The notes below the pieces were generated by a model. That model was not told where the DNA came from. It worked only from the letters and a program-made list of their open reading frames with translations, and did no database searches. Positions 31,427 to 42,340 of a stretch of 64,000 nt of DNA are shown in pieces. The DNA is from Ursus arctos (taxonomy: Eukaryota > Chordata > Mammalia > Carnivora > Ursidae). Every line of letters starts with the position of its first letter. Position 1 is the stretch's first letter. Made by a program: the position numbers and the translations under genes. The stretch is from the NCBI RefSeq assembly GCF_023065955.2, contig NW_026622919.1:1252501-1316500 (forward strand), read 5' to 3'.

Positions 31427-31856
31427 TGTTACGGGCTTAACTGCATCCCTCCAATATTCCTATGTTGAAATGCTCACCCCCAGGACCTCAGACTATGATC
31501 TTACTTGGAAATAGCAGGTGTCACAGATGTGATCAGTCAAGATAGGTCATGCTGGAATAGGGGGACCCTAATCCGATGACTGCTGTCCTCATAAAAAGAG
31601 GAAATTTGGACACGGACACGCACACAGGGAAAAGGCCACGCGGACATGAAGGCAGAGATGGAGTGCCATGTCTACAAGCCAGAGAACACCAAGGGCCAGC
31701 ACCAGAAGCCAGGAGATGGGCATGGAACGGATTCTCCCTCTGAAGGAACCAACACTGCTGACCCCTTCATGGACTTCCGGCCTCTAGAGCCACGAGAAAA
31801 TAGCGTTTAAGTCCCCAGTCCAGCACTTTGTAACAGCGGCCCTAACAAATGCAGCC
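31427..31856 (+). mobile_element. Old MaLR/MLT1-type solitary LTR
   Basis: It starts with tgttacgggcttaactgcat, continues with attcctatgttgaaatgctc, cctcataaaaagaggaaatt, gacttccggcctctagagcc and cacgagaaaatagcgtttaa, and ends ttgtaacagcggccctaaca. This is the ordered layout of a mammalian-apparent LTR of the ERVL-MaLR group. No internal coding sequence is present. The sub-family is not assigned with certainty. Confidence 0.65.
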
Positions 31857-32740
31857 AGCCCACCTCCCGCACTGCGGGCGCTGTCCCTGACCCCACAGGT
31901 ATGCTTCCGGCTGTGTGCCCGCATGTCCACTGCCTCTTCTCTCCACTGAGGCCCAGGCCACCTCCAGACGTTGGGTGCTGCAGGAAGACAGCTAGCGTTG
32001 GCTCCGCATCTCCTTAGCCTTCCACTGCTTAGCTCTCCAGGTGTCCGGGCACACACCCCGCAGGATATGATGGCCCGTCCTGGTTGAGCAGACTGGATGC
32101 TCTCTTAAGCGGGAGCACGTGTGTCCTCGGCAGTAAGTGGCCGGAGCCTGGAAGCAGGGGAAGTGTGGAGGGTGCGGACATGGGGGTGGAGGGAAATAAG
32201 GGCATTGTGGGGAGGGCTTCCTGATGGGCAGCGTGGGTTGGGCAGACGGGAGCAGAGGCATTTACTTAGATTCTAACCTGGGAAGTTTCTGAGGGGGAAG
32301 CAGAGGGATACAGGCCCGACAGAAGGTGCCAAGTGACAGGGAGGGATACGGGTAGGCCTGGGCCTTCCCTGGCACGGTCAGGGCCCTGTGCCCCCTCAGC
32401 TGTGGGCAGCCCCCTTGCTTTCCAGGAGGTGGGAGCAGCCGTCCTCCCCAGACATCATGGCTTTTCCCTGAGTTTCCAGGCCTTTGGGAGACGCCTGGGC
32501 CCTCTCCGTGACCTTGGTACCCGCTCACCTTCCTCATGGGTCCTGTCCTTCTAGTGCCTTCTCCTGCCCTCTGTAAGGCACCTTCTAGGCCCAGCTGTGG
32601 GGCAGACAGCAGTGGCCAGGAAGGATCTGACCCCTCTGGCCAGGGCACAGCGACAGGTGGGCTGAAAGATGAGCTCCTGAACATGATCCTGAGCCCAGGC
32701 CGGAGCTGCTCGGTTTCGGCCCCTCCCGGCGTGAGCATGA
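31857..32740. other. Upstream region of PPP1R27
   Basis: No gene recognised. Within 350 bases of the promoter are two E-box motifs, cagctg at 32592-32597 and caggtg at 32654-32659. They could serve muscle bHLH factors, since this gene is known from skeletal muscle, but E-boxes are common by chance. Confidence 0.4.
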
Positions 32741-32751
32741 CTGCGCAGCTT

Positions 32752-32778
32752 TATATAGCACCGCCGGTCCTCTATAAG
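32752..32778 (+). promoter_or_regulatory. PPP1R27: Tandem TATA boxes of PPP1R27
   Basis: tatatag at 32752-32758 and tataag at 32773-32778 are 21 bases apart, 140-165 bases before the start codon. They would direct starts near 32780 and 32800. Unlike the CpG-island promoters of its neighbours, this one is not CpG-rich, consistent with tissue-restricted expression. Confidence 0.7.
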
Positions 32779-32917
32779 AGGGGCTGCTCCGTCACAGGGC
32801 AGCAGAGGAGCCGCGGTGGCGCTGGGGGACACTGCATGCGCTGTCTGATCCGGGCCGGACACGTCCCTTCCCCGAGCAGTAGGGTCCCCACAAGGTGGGC
32901 CCGCCACAGCACCCAGG

Positions 32918-33785
32918 ATGCCCAGCAGGACCAGCCGCTATGCCCGGTACAGCCCACAGCAGCGGCGCAGACGGCTGCTGGCAGACCGCAGCGTGCGCTT
33001 CCCGAACGACGTCCTGTTCTTAGACCACATCCGCCAAGGGGACCTGGAACAGGTAGGGCGCTTTATCCGGGCTCGGAAAGTCGCCCTGGACACCATCCAC
33101 CCCTCAGGTGAGTGCCTGTGGGGCCAGCGCGGGGTCTGTGCGGTGTCAGGGGAAGGTCTCAGCCTTGACCCCTCCTGCTCTGCACTGCACAGGCCTGGCC
33201 GCCCTGCACGAGGCTGTGCTCTCTGGAAACCTGGAGTGTGTGAAGCTGCTGGTCAAATACGGGGCTGATATCCACCAGCGGGACGAGACTGGCTGGACAC
33301 CCCTGCATATCGCCTGCAGCGACGGATACCCGGACATAGCCAGGTGAGAGGGTCAGGCTAGGGGCTTCATCCCAACGGCTCTGGCCTCAAGTGGCCTCCA
33401 GGATGTGGTCTCCCAAAGGTGGCCCTGGTGGTACAGCTAAGAACCCTAAGAGCTTCTAGAATCTCCCTTCTGCCCTCTTGCCTTCCCTAGAGCAAACTGG
33501 CAAAGTCGGCTATTGTTTCTGGAGGGTCACGTTTCCTCCTCTTCACCCCTCCTGGAAAAATTTTAAAAAAGGTGTACCTCAGGACTCCAGCCTGCAATCC
33601 GGGGGGGTTGGGGTGAGAGCATCCTTGGGGCCACCTCCCCACTGCCGCCTTTGCACCCCAGGTACCTCATCTCCCTGGGGGCAGACAGAGAGGCAGCCAA
33701 CGACGATGGAGACCTGCCCTCAGACCTCATCGACCCAGACTTCAAGGACCTGGTGGAGCTCTTCAAAGGGACCAAGATGGACTGA
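32918..33785 (+). CDS. PPP1R27: Protein phosphatase 1 regulatory subunit 27 (ankyrin-repeat PP1 inhibitor)
   Basis: Small regulator that binds and inhibits the PP1 catalytic subunit (also known as DYSFIP1, a toonin with dysferlin links). Exons 32918-33107, 33193-33343 and 33662-33785 join at GT-AG sites to 465 nt, or 154 residues, the family's usual length. A basic N-terminus (QQRRRR) precedes RSVRF at residues 24-28, an RVxF-type PP1 docking motif. Two ankyrin repeats follow: GLAALHEAVLSGNLECVKLL and the one containing GWTPLHIACSDGYPDIARYL, then a partial third. This layout of docking motif plus ankyrins resembles the MYPT family. The reading frame is intact and closely follows the human protein as I remember it, ending in ELFKGTKMD-like text. 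Confidence 0.96.
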
Positions 33786-33984
33786 GCCCTGTGCTGCCCT
33801 CCCAGGGCTCTGGCCCTCCCTAGAGAAGTTGGGTGCCCACCTCCCCCAGGTGCTTGGACCTGCCCCACCGGTAGGGCCGGCAGGCGGCCAGGACCCCCGT
33901 ACCTGGGCGCAACCCCATCCCCCACACTTCTGGCCTGGCTTTTTCTCCAGGTGAATTTTTTATTGTGACACTTTTTACTTTTTC

Positions 33985-33990
33985 AATAAA
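33985..33990 (+). terminator. PPP1R27: PPP1R27 polyadenylation signal AATAAA
   Basis: Hexamer in ttttcaataaacgtcattcc, 200 bases after the stop codon, followed by the G/T-rich cctggtggtagcctgattac. The transcript should end near 34005-34015, about 430 bases before the MCRIP1 start region. Confidence 0.88.
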
Positions 33991-34099
33991 CGTCATTCCC
34001 TAGCCCCTGGTGGTAGCCTGATTACTGGGGACGGGACCGTCCCAGTTCCCCCGCTTCCGGTGGTCAGCGGGCCCTGCCATCCATGCCAGGCTTGGGGGT

Positions 34100-34830
34100 C
34101 CAGGGGACAGCGCCAGCGCAGGGAGCCAGACTCTCGGGGGTCTCTGAGGTCTCCGGCCGCGCCAGCCCTGAACCCCCAGGACCCAGCCGTCCCCAGCCCC
34201 TCAGCTGGGCTTCCCGCGGCTCCGCAACCCCACCCGCTTCCGGACCCGCCCCGCTGGCCCCGCGCCCCCTGCCCCCGGACTCAGACCCCGCCGGCCCGGC
34301 CCACGCTCTATCCCGCAGCACCCGGGCCCAGAGCAAACCCATGCGCCGGCACCGCAATCCCCGGGCCTGAGGCCCCGCCCCCAGAGGCCCCGCCCCCGCC
34401 GTCCTGGGCGCACCGGCCGTCACGTGGCTCTCACGCTCCCCGCGCCTGCGCGCGCGGCGGTGACGTCACTTCCGGCCGGGCCCCAGCTGGCGGCGGCGGC
34501 GGTGGCCGAGCGGGCTAGGTGAGGCGGGAGCGGGGGCGGGGGTGAGGGCGGGGGTGAGGGCGGGGCGGGCGCGGCCGGGACCCGCCCTGGCGCGGCGGCT
34601 GGCTAGGGGAGGGCCCGGGCGGGGTCGCGGAGGGCCGGGAGCGGGCCCCCGGTTCGGTCTGCTGCGCCCGAGTTCCTGGGCCTGCTGGGCGGCGCGTATC
34701 CCGCCGCGGGCGGTGCGGCGAGGAGGGGGCGTGGGGACGTGGCGGGGCCGGTCCGCGGCGGTCTAGGGACCGGGCGCCCCGACATCCCGGGGAGATGGGC
34801 TCGGAAGGGGCAACCGGGGGGCCCGCCCTT
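34100..34830. promoter_or_regulatory. MCRIP1: CpG island promoter of MCRIP1
   Basis: Dense CpG block with a complete cAMP-response element tgacgtca (34461-34468) that shares a base with the ETS site cacttccgg (34467-34475). An NRF1-like cgcctgcgcgcgcgg run lies just upstream (about 34444). There is no TATA box. Transcription should start near 34470-34490. Open frames on both strands are composition artefacts. Confidence 0.78.
34480..34518 (+). other. MCRIP1: MCRIP1 noncoding exon 1
   Basis: ccagctggcggcggcggcgg leads to gagcgggctag and the donor gtgagg at 34519. The first coding exon has its acceptor at cttcccttttag (ending 41069), which would give a first intron of about 6.55 kb. The 5' end is approximate and the exon is inferred from the donor and promoter motifs. 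Confidence 0.6.
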
Positions 34831-35170
34831 TTCAGTCTTTGAAGCAGCCGCCGCCGAGGTGGACAAATGTCTCTCGCCTTCTCCATTTTCCAAAGGGAAC
34901 ATTTCTGAGGATGCTTCTTGGTTCTTGAAATGCATCTGGCGAGGTCCCCCGCAGTTTTTCCGGCTTTCCGTTGTCCACCCTTTCCCACAGTCCCGGCCTC
35001 CGCAGGCCAGGTGGTGCGGGGCTAGGTGCAGGGTGGCAAGGGGGGTAAGATGCGCCCGGCCCTCAGGGAGTTAGCTCACTGGGCTGCCCAGCCTGACAAC
35101 GCCCTGGGGGCTGCCACACAGTTGGTGGTGGACAGAGTGCCACCGAGGAGTGCCGGGCTGGAAGCCGTGC

Positions 35171-35192
35171 GTGTGTGTGTGTGTGTGTGTGT
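35171..35192 (+). repeat. (GT)n microsatellite in MCRIP1 intron 1
   Basis: Eleven GT dinucleotides preceded by gccgtgc. Length variation is likely. Confidence 0.85.
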
Positions 35193-36519
35193 CCGTCCCC
35201 CTGTGTCCTGTTTCTAATTATAAAAGCAACTCGGGTTGTGACAAAGCTCGGGGGTATGGAGGTGCAATGTCCCGTCCTCTGGCCAGCCCCAGGGAGGCTT
35301 CCAAGAAAAGGCGGTCTTTTAGCTGAATCCCAAGGATGAGTAAGACCCTATTGGGCGGAGGGGACACCTTGAGCAAGGGCCCCTGAGCTGTCATTGGGGA
35401 GCAGCCAGTGAGTTCTGGGTAGGGAACTTCTGGAGAGGAGTGGGAGTGGAGAGGAAAGGGAGCAGGGGCCACGTCCTGCAGGACATGAGCTTGAGTTGGG
35501 GTGAGCTGAGGGGGTGGCGACGTTTCTGGGTCTGGTGGTGGGGGTGCAGGCGCTCAGGGCTGTTGGTTGGGATGGGAGCTGCTGCCATCAGCCAGGAAGG
35601 AGGGTGAGGGTGCGGTGCTTAGAGGTTTTGCCCCCGTGGGTCTTCAGGGGACTGCCGCTGTTGGCATCGAGTAGAGCAGTATTCTGGCCCGTGTTTGGTT
35701 AGTAGATCATTTTCTAGAAGTCTTAATGGCTGAAACTGTTGAGTACCACAGAGACACAGAGTATCATGGGAAAATGGAATCTAAGAAAATCTGAACATCA
35801 TAAATTCCCAAGGAACACAGAACGACGGCCATTTGCATCACTGATTCTAACTCTAGAATACTCATTGTCACCTTTCTGAACAACAGAGTGTCCTCTCCTC
35901 TCCTGTCCTTAGGCATATGGCTGCGTGTGGGGAAAGAGTTTGAGACTGGGGGGCTGGAAGCTGGGCTTTGGGTTCCCCCATGCCCTGCCTCCCCCCAGGA
36001 GCTCTCAGAAAGTCCTTGGTTCCCGTGCAAGAACAAGGTACAAAACTTACCCATCCGGAGAGACTCCCTTCTTGTCTCTAAGTAGAACTGTGTTGATGTC
36101 AGGGGTATCCAGGGACCTGCCACGGGCAGGTGCCAGCAAGGGCAGCAGCGGGCTCGGGGATGCTCAGGTCAGCTGAGCTGTCTGGGCCTGGCCCTGGCTG
36201 CTGTGGCCCTGGAGGCTTAGGTCCTGGGAGCCACTGGGGGTTCAGACCCTACTTTGCCCGGTGGCAACTGCTTGCTGTGGCTGGTGGCACTGCTGCCTTT
36301 TCACACGTCCTGGACATTCCTGGGCCTCCACCTCCCTATGAATGGGCTGGCTCTGCATTTGGGGTGCCCAGCACTGTCCTGGACCGTGCTTCATAGTCAG
36401 CAGTGGCCCTGCCACTCCCAGATGTGCCCAGTCAGTGTGTTCTTTCTGCGATTATCCTGTCTGTTGTGAAGCAGGAGAGCCTAGGGAGCCTCCTTGGGGG
36501 CTGCTTTGGCTTAGATGAG

Positions 36520-36580
36520 CACTCTGAGGCCCAGAGAGGGAAGGGATTTCCCTGGGGGCAGCAGAGCAAGGATGGATGAC
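36520..36580 (+). repeat. MIR fragment in MCRIP1 intron 1
   Basis: ctctgaggcccagagaggga followed by agggatttccctgggggcag resembles the conserved core of the MIR SINE. Boundaries are approximate. Confidence 0.45.
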
Positions 36581-37152
36581 CTCCAGCCGCAGAATGGTTC
36601 TGGACCCTGCTGTGTGCCTAGCACGCACCACCGGCTGCCGTGAGCTCGGCAGCCACGGACAAGAGCCAAGCCCTGCAGAGTGCACAGTGGGGGGCAGCGT
36701 GCGGTTCTCTGTGGTGATGGCAGCTGGCAGAGGTGGTCTGTTACAGAGACTGTGTTCGGGGGTGGGCTGGAGCCCAGCAGTCAGACACACCTGAAGGAAT
36801 AGATTGGGCCAGACTGAGGGCTTTAGAGGGCCCAGGGCTTCAGAGCAGGGAATTACTTGGGGAGGGGTGTCAGGACCAGGGTTGGGGAGAATGGTGCAGG
36901 AGGCTGTGCTGTTGTGGGGGAGGTAGTTGGATCGGGGTGGCTGCAAATGGGAAGAGGTAGCTGGAGAGCACATTGGAGCCTCTGGGAAGGATGGCCCTGG
37001 GCTTTCGGATGGTGGGATTGTGGGCCGAGGGGAGACCGTTGTTTTGTCGTTAGATCTGAGACACCAGTAGCTGAGCTGCCCCTCACATCATGGCCACCAA
37101 GATCGGAAGGAAGCTGTAAACATCAGTGTGCTAGCAATTGCCAGATGGGACC

Positions 37153-37196
37153 TGGTGGTGGTGGTGGTGGTGGTGGTGGTGGTGGTGGTGGTGGTG
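37153..37196 (+). repeat. (GGT)n microsatellite abutting a SINE tail
   Basis: About 14 uninterrupted GGT/TGG units, joined directly to the T-rich tail of a minus-strand SINE. On the SINE strand this reads as (ACC)n after the A tail, so the array may have grown from the tail. Confidence 0.88.
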
Positions 37197-37390
37197 TTTT
37201 TTAAGATTTTATTTATTTATTCAACAGAGCAAGAGAGAGAGAACACAAGCAGGGGGAGCAGCAGAGGGAGAGGGAGAAGCAGACTCCCTGCTGAGCAGGG
37301 AGCCCAACGCGGGGCTGGATCCTAGGACCCCGGGATCATGACCTGAGCTGAAGGCAGACGCCTCACCGACTGAGCCCCCCAGGCGCCCCC
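37197..37390 (-). repeat. SINEC in MCRIP1 intron 1
   Basis: Minus-strand copy: ttttttaagattttatttat tail, agcagggggagcagcagagg, gggctggatcctaggacccc body, ccgactgagccccccaggcg head. Confidence 0.9.
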
Positions 37391-39960
37391 AGAGCTAAGG
37401 AAATAATTGTGCCTCTAGTCCTTGTGAGCAGAAGAGGGAAAGCATATGAGGGAGGGATGGCGGTGGTTTGGGAAGTGGTGAAGGCCAGGTACTGTCTGAT
37501 TAGGGCTCCTGCCTGCCCCTCACCTGCGTACCAAGTCCCCGTCCTAATGGACCGGAGGCTCCGTGGTCCTCCATGGCTCGGCCTGTCTTGCCAGGTGTCC
37601 TTGGCACTCCTTCAGGCTGGTGCCACTCTCCCCAGCACTCTGGTCCTTCCTGCCTCCTCCACACCTGCCTCTCTTCGTGGCCCTGCTCAGCACCTTCCCC
37701 TGGTGGTACACACACTCAGATGTCCCTCTGCTTCGTCAGACGTGCCCCGTGGCCAGCCTGGCCTCCTGCCTCCCTTCGTAGTGTTCCTCACGGACAGGCA
37801 GCCCTGGCTCACCGCCCACACCCTCCCCTCACCCCACCGAGACCGTTCCTGCTGAGGCCGTGGAGGGTTCACCGTGCGGGTCCGGCGGTCGCTTAGGTCC
37901 AGGTTGCACTGCAGCTATGCCCTAAGATGTCTCCCTGCTGATGACCTCCTGCCCTTTCTCCCGTCGGAGCCTCCGTGCTCGGCCGTCTGCCGGGGGCTGC
38001 TCCCAGCGGGCTCGTGTCCCCAGGCTTCCATCCTGGCCTTCCGGGTCAGCTGCTTCTGCTCAGCCTCAGTGCTGTGATTTGCCTGCTCTTGCGGTGGTTC
38101 TTGCTCCCAGCCGTGTCGTCTTCGTGGCAGGAGTGGGCTCGGCATATACCCCCTTCTTAGTGACTCTTCCTTCGGGGGCTTGTGAGGGGCACTTCTCTGC
38201 TTGCTCCCGTGCACCTCCCGGCGGCCGCATGGCTCTTGTCTCGGGCACGTACCCAGGACTAGAATGGCTGTCACTGTCAGGGGGTGCATTTTTTTTACTG
38301 GAAACTTTATTTGGGGTCGGGATTGGAGGTCCTGTCACTGTAGGAGGTGAGGAGGCTGAGTGAGTGGCAGGTCACTGTCTCTTCTGTCCCCAGGGGAGCA
38401 GCAGGCCTTTGGCCTCTCAGGAGGCTGCTTCTCCAGGAGAAGCCTCTCGGTGCCCCTGAGTCTCGCCAGGCGGCAGGGTCTGGTGGGGGTGGGGCCAGTA
38501 CAAGAGGTTGGTGTTAAGGGCCCCGGGGAGGGGGGCTGAGCTGGAGGGAAGGCTGGGAGGGTGCAGAGGGTTCTCCGGTCTGGGAAGACAGGTTGGTTGG
38601 ACACAGGCTGTAGCAGTCAGCCTGGGGGGCTGTGACCTTCTGCTGGGAACAGAAGCAGAAAGTGGCTCCTTTTTAAAGTGTCATTTTATTTGCTCCTCGA
38701 GCCCTGAGGCTGTGAGAAGCTGCTGGGTGTGTGACGCCTAGCAGAGGCTCTTCCTTACCCAGTTTGTCCAGGGTACCAGAAACCTGCACTGAAGTGGGAT
38801 GTCCATACAGGAGGGCTTTGGTGACAAATGAGCAGGCCTGGGACAGGGAGCTGGTGTGACTTCACCATGCTGCTGGTTTAGTCAGGAAGCCCAGTGGGCA
38901 GCAGGGCTGGGTCCTCAGTGTGGGGACCAAGCACTCTGTGGGTCTGGGCTCAGGTCACAGGCACAGCCCCTGCAGGCCAACTGCTCTGCAGAGACAGACA
39001 GGAGCAGTGAGGTGTCCAGAGAACCCCATTGTCACATGTGTGTGTAGGCAGAGTGACGGGAGCCAAGGGGGCTGAGCACCTGAGTTAGTCTGAGAGGATG
39101 AGTAGGGACCCTAAGATGAGGTCTCAGTGCCCACAAAGACCAGATGGTCCCCAGAGGCTGCCGTTGGAGGAGAGGCCTGAAGCGGGGCAGGTGAGGTGGG
39201 GAGGGCAGGTGCCCTGCAGCAGGGGCCTCCTGCATGGAGGAGGACAAACTGTAGGAAGACTAAGGGCTCCTGGGCAGAAGGAGATGGCCTGGCTGAGGGC
39301 AGGCGGGCTGGCCGGTACTCCTGGCCCCTCCATCCTGTCGTGTAACTGGAGCTTCCCACCTTGTCCCACTGCTGACAGCCCAGTGAGTGTCCCAGGGTGT
39401 CCTTAGGCCAGAGGGGGCTTTCCCTCTACTCTGGTGTTCGGGGGGCTGACACCTGAGAAAGAGGACCTTGGGCAGTGAGACCCCTGAGTTCAGGGAAGGA
39501 GAAGTCCCTTTGTAAGGGGCTGGCCTTCTGCGGGGTGGGGTGGGGTGGGGTGGGGCGTGGGCTGCCATGTGCGCTCCAGGAAGCTGGTTTTATGCTCTTT
39601 TGTGGGTCTTGTCTTGCTCCCTGGGCTTGTGTTTACCTGTGCAGGTGTTCAAAGGCTGGGTCATTGATGACATGACTGAATAAACCAGAGAGCAAGGCCC
39701 ACAGCAGCCCCCCTTTCTGGCCCTCTGGGAAGGGCTGCAGCTCCATGCTCTGGGCTCCAGGGGGGAGGGGCGCAGGGGGGCAGAGGCTCTTGTGCTCAAG
39801 AGCCCCCTCCCTCTGCCCCCAGTAGCTAGGGTTGTCTGTTCTGGGGCCAGGCCTGGGACTGGCCCTGTGTAGACAGCTTCCTTACTCTGTGCTGTGTTGT
39901 CAGCCAGAGAGAGAGGGCACCGTTCCCTGGCCAGTTTGAGACTGAGCTTAAAAATACTGA
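37391..39960. other. MCRIP1 intron 1, unique part
   Basis: No exon, gene or named repeat recognised. Open frames at 37409-38363 overlap on both strands without domain support. A short (GGGGT)n run lies at 39534-39555 (ggggtggggtggggtggggt), a possible G-quadruplex. Confidence 0.45.
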
Positions 39961-39964
39961 CCCT

Positions 39965-40167
39965 GGGGACGTCTGGGGGCTCAGTCAGTGAAACGTCTGC
40001 CTTCGGCTCAGGTCATGATCCCGGGGTCCTGGGATTGAGCCCCCCGTTGGGCTCCCTGCTCAGGGGGGAGTCTGCTTCTCCCTCTGTCTGCCACTCCCCC
40101 TGCTTGTGCGCTCTCTCTCTCCCTCTCTCTCTGACAAATAAATAAATAAAACGTTAAAAAAAAAAAT
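39965..40167 (+). repeat. SINEC in MCRIP1 intron 1
   Basis: ggacgtctgggggctcagtc head, ttcggctcaggtcatgatcc body, CT-rich tract, aaataaataaataaaacgtt tail with a poly-A run. Confidence 0.9.
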
Positions 40168-40172
40168 ATCAT

Positions 40173-40369
40173 GGGGGCGCCTGGATGACTCAGTTGGTTA
40201 AGCGTCTGCCTTCGGCTCAGGTCATGATCCCGGGGTCCTGGAATTGAGTCCCACATCGGGCTCCTTGCCCGGCGGGGAGTCTGCTTCTCCCTCTCCCCGT
40301 TGCTTGTGCTCTCTCTCTCACTATCGCTCTCTCTCTCAAATAAATAAAATCTTAAAAAAAAAAAAAAAC
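40173..40369 (+). repeat. SINEC, tandem with the previous copy
   Basis: It starts gggggcgcctggatgactca five bases after the preceding tail and ends caaataaataaaatcttaaa plus a 15-base A run. It probably inserted into the A tail of its neighbour. Confidence 0.9.
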
Positions 40370-41117
40370 CACCCACCCCTCCCCCCAGGCTGTAAAATCT
40401 GAGCTGCCAGGCCGTATACAGATGGCACCCTAGGGTCTCGGTGCCCAGGTCAGGCCCAGCACCTTCTTCCCAGCTCACACCTTTCCTCCAGCCCACCTGC
40501 CCTGTTGGGTCCTACCCGGGGCCCCGACTCGCTCGTGCCCTGGCCTCCAGGACCAGAAGCCGGGCGGGGTCTCTGCACCCCCGGGCCTCAGGCTCTTCTG
40601 CACTCCTTACCACGAAGCCTGTCCCTATTTTACAGATGGGAACCAGGCTCGGTGGAGACAGCACGCCAGGCCCTGCAGCAGGGAAGGCTGAGTTAGGGTT
40701 CCCTGGGGTCACTGCAGCTCTTCCCTGCAGACCCAGACTTCCTGAGAGGTGTTCTGTGGCTCTGGAAGGCCGAATCCGGGCGCTGCTGCTGGCACCATCC
40801 CAAGCTCCCTGACTGGGGGGACGGGGCTCCCTGAGTAGCGGTGGTCCAGGGGCTGTGGGCTCCCTGGAATGAACGGGCTCTGAGTTCAGGGGCACTTTGC
40901 TGGCCCCCAGCCTTCGTCTGGTTGACTCTGCCAGGATTGTGGCTGGGCTTCACCCAGCAGTTCGTCGTCAGCTTGAGGAAGAAGGTGGGCCCCACACCCC
41001 TCCCCACTCTGAAGCCCCTGTGGAGAGGGTGACTCTGTCCCACTCCCGGGGTCTGGGCTTCCCTTTTAGAGGCTGAGGGGACCCGGCAGTGGAGCGCAAG
41101 GACCAGACACCCCCGCG

Positions 41118-42340
41118 ATGACCAGGTGGGTCCTGGGTGGTGGAGTGGCCTCCCCTGAAGGGGAGGGGATGGGCCCACTCTGTCCCCAGCCCTTCCTTAC
41201 ATGCTGGGCTCCCCCAGTTCCCCTGTCTCCAGAGTCGTCTACAACGGCAAGAGGAACAGTAGCCCCCGCTCTCCCACCAGCAGCAGTGAGATCTTTACCC
41301 CAGCCCATGAGGAGAATGTGCGTTTCATTTATGAAGGTACGTGGGGCACCGTACCTTCCAAGAAACTCCCCAGAGCCCCCCTCCTGCCGTTTCAGGGTGT
41401 GGGCTCTCCCCCAGCCTTCAGGGGCTGTGTCTAGTGAGGAGGCCTGGTTCTGGTCGTGGGGGGCAGGCCGCTCCGAGGGGAGGAAGCATCTGGAGCCGAT
41501 CAGGTTGACTCCAGGAAAGGGAACCACTGTGGAAGACGGGACGATGGTGCGCTCCAGGAGGACCCGGGCGTGTTGAGAAGTGGTGTGGCCAGGCTGCGTG
41601 AGCACATGTGCACCCACATGTCCATGAGTGACGTGTGCCAGGATGTGGGAAAGGTGGGAAGCCTGCGTGTAGGATCAAGCGCTGATGGGCCACAGCTGTC
41701 TCTCTGAGTGCGGCCCTGGTCGTGGTAAAGACAAGGGCAGGCCTGATAGGAGCCAAGTCAGGGGCAGAGAGGAGAGAGGGGAGGCTTTTAGGACCAACCT
41801 CAGGTCAAGAGCAGGCCAGGCTGGGGGCTGAAAGCTGTGAAGTAGGGGGGCCGGGAGGGGGGCGGAGGAGCTACCAGGATGCTCTGAGGGCTGGGAAGGG
41901 TGCACTGACCACCTGGACTCTCCCTGACTACCCAGCCATGCGGGGGGCTCTTGACACCACCCCCTTGCTTTTCACAGCCTGGCAGGGCGTGGAGCGAGAT
42001 CTTCGGAGCCAGATGTCAGGCAGCGAGCGGGGCCTGGTGGAGGAGTACGTGGAGAAGGTCCCGAACCCCAGTCTGAAGAGTGAGTGGAGAAGCTGACCTA
42101 GGAGGGAGGGGCCTGGCCAGGGGGCTGTGCTGCGGGGGAGGGCTGGAAGGCCCACCTCCTTCTGAGACAGTGTGGCAGAGTGGACCAGGTCCCAGGGCTT
42201 CCAGAGGCAGAAACGGGACAGGGGGCCCAGACCTGCCTCTCCGTCCGTGCCACACTGACTGCTCTGTCCCGACAGCCTTCAAGCCCATCGACCTGAGTGA
42301 TCTGAAACGCCGGAACACGCCGGACGCCAAGAAGTCCTGA
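41118..42340 (+). CDS. MCRIP1: MAPK-regulated corepressor-interacting protein 1 (FAM195B)
   Basis: Small, probably disordered protein that binds the CtBP corepressor and releases it when phosphorylated by ERK. It is also linked to stress granules. Coding exons 41118-41125, 41218-41336, 41978-42079 and 42276-42340 join at GT-AG sites to 294 nt, or 97 residues, the human length. The first coding exon contributes only eight bases (ATGACCAG). The CtBP-binding motif PIDLS lies at residues 80-84. The proline-directed ERK sites SP and TP are kept at Ser21 and Thr30. The middle WQGVERDLR and VEEYVEKVPNPSLK blocks are conserved, while the C-terminus reads LKRRNTPDAKKS. The start matches the known N-terminus MTSSPVSRVV. 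The ATG exon's acceptor is probably at 41069. Confidence 0.96.

Noticed and set aside
37153..37196. CRISPR-like or other repeat array
   Set aside because: It is a simple trinucleotide microsatellite with no spacers, and the genome is mammalian.
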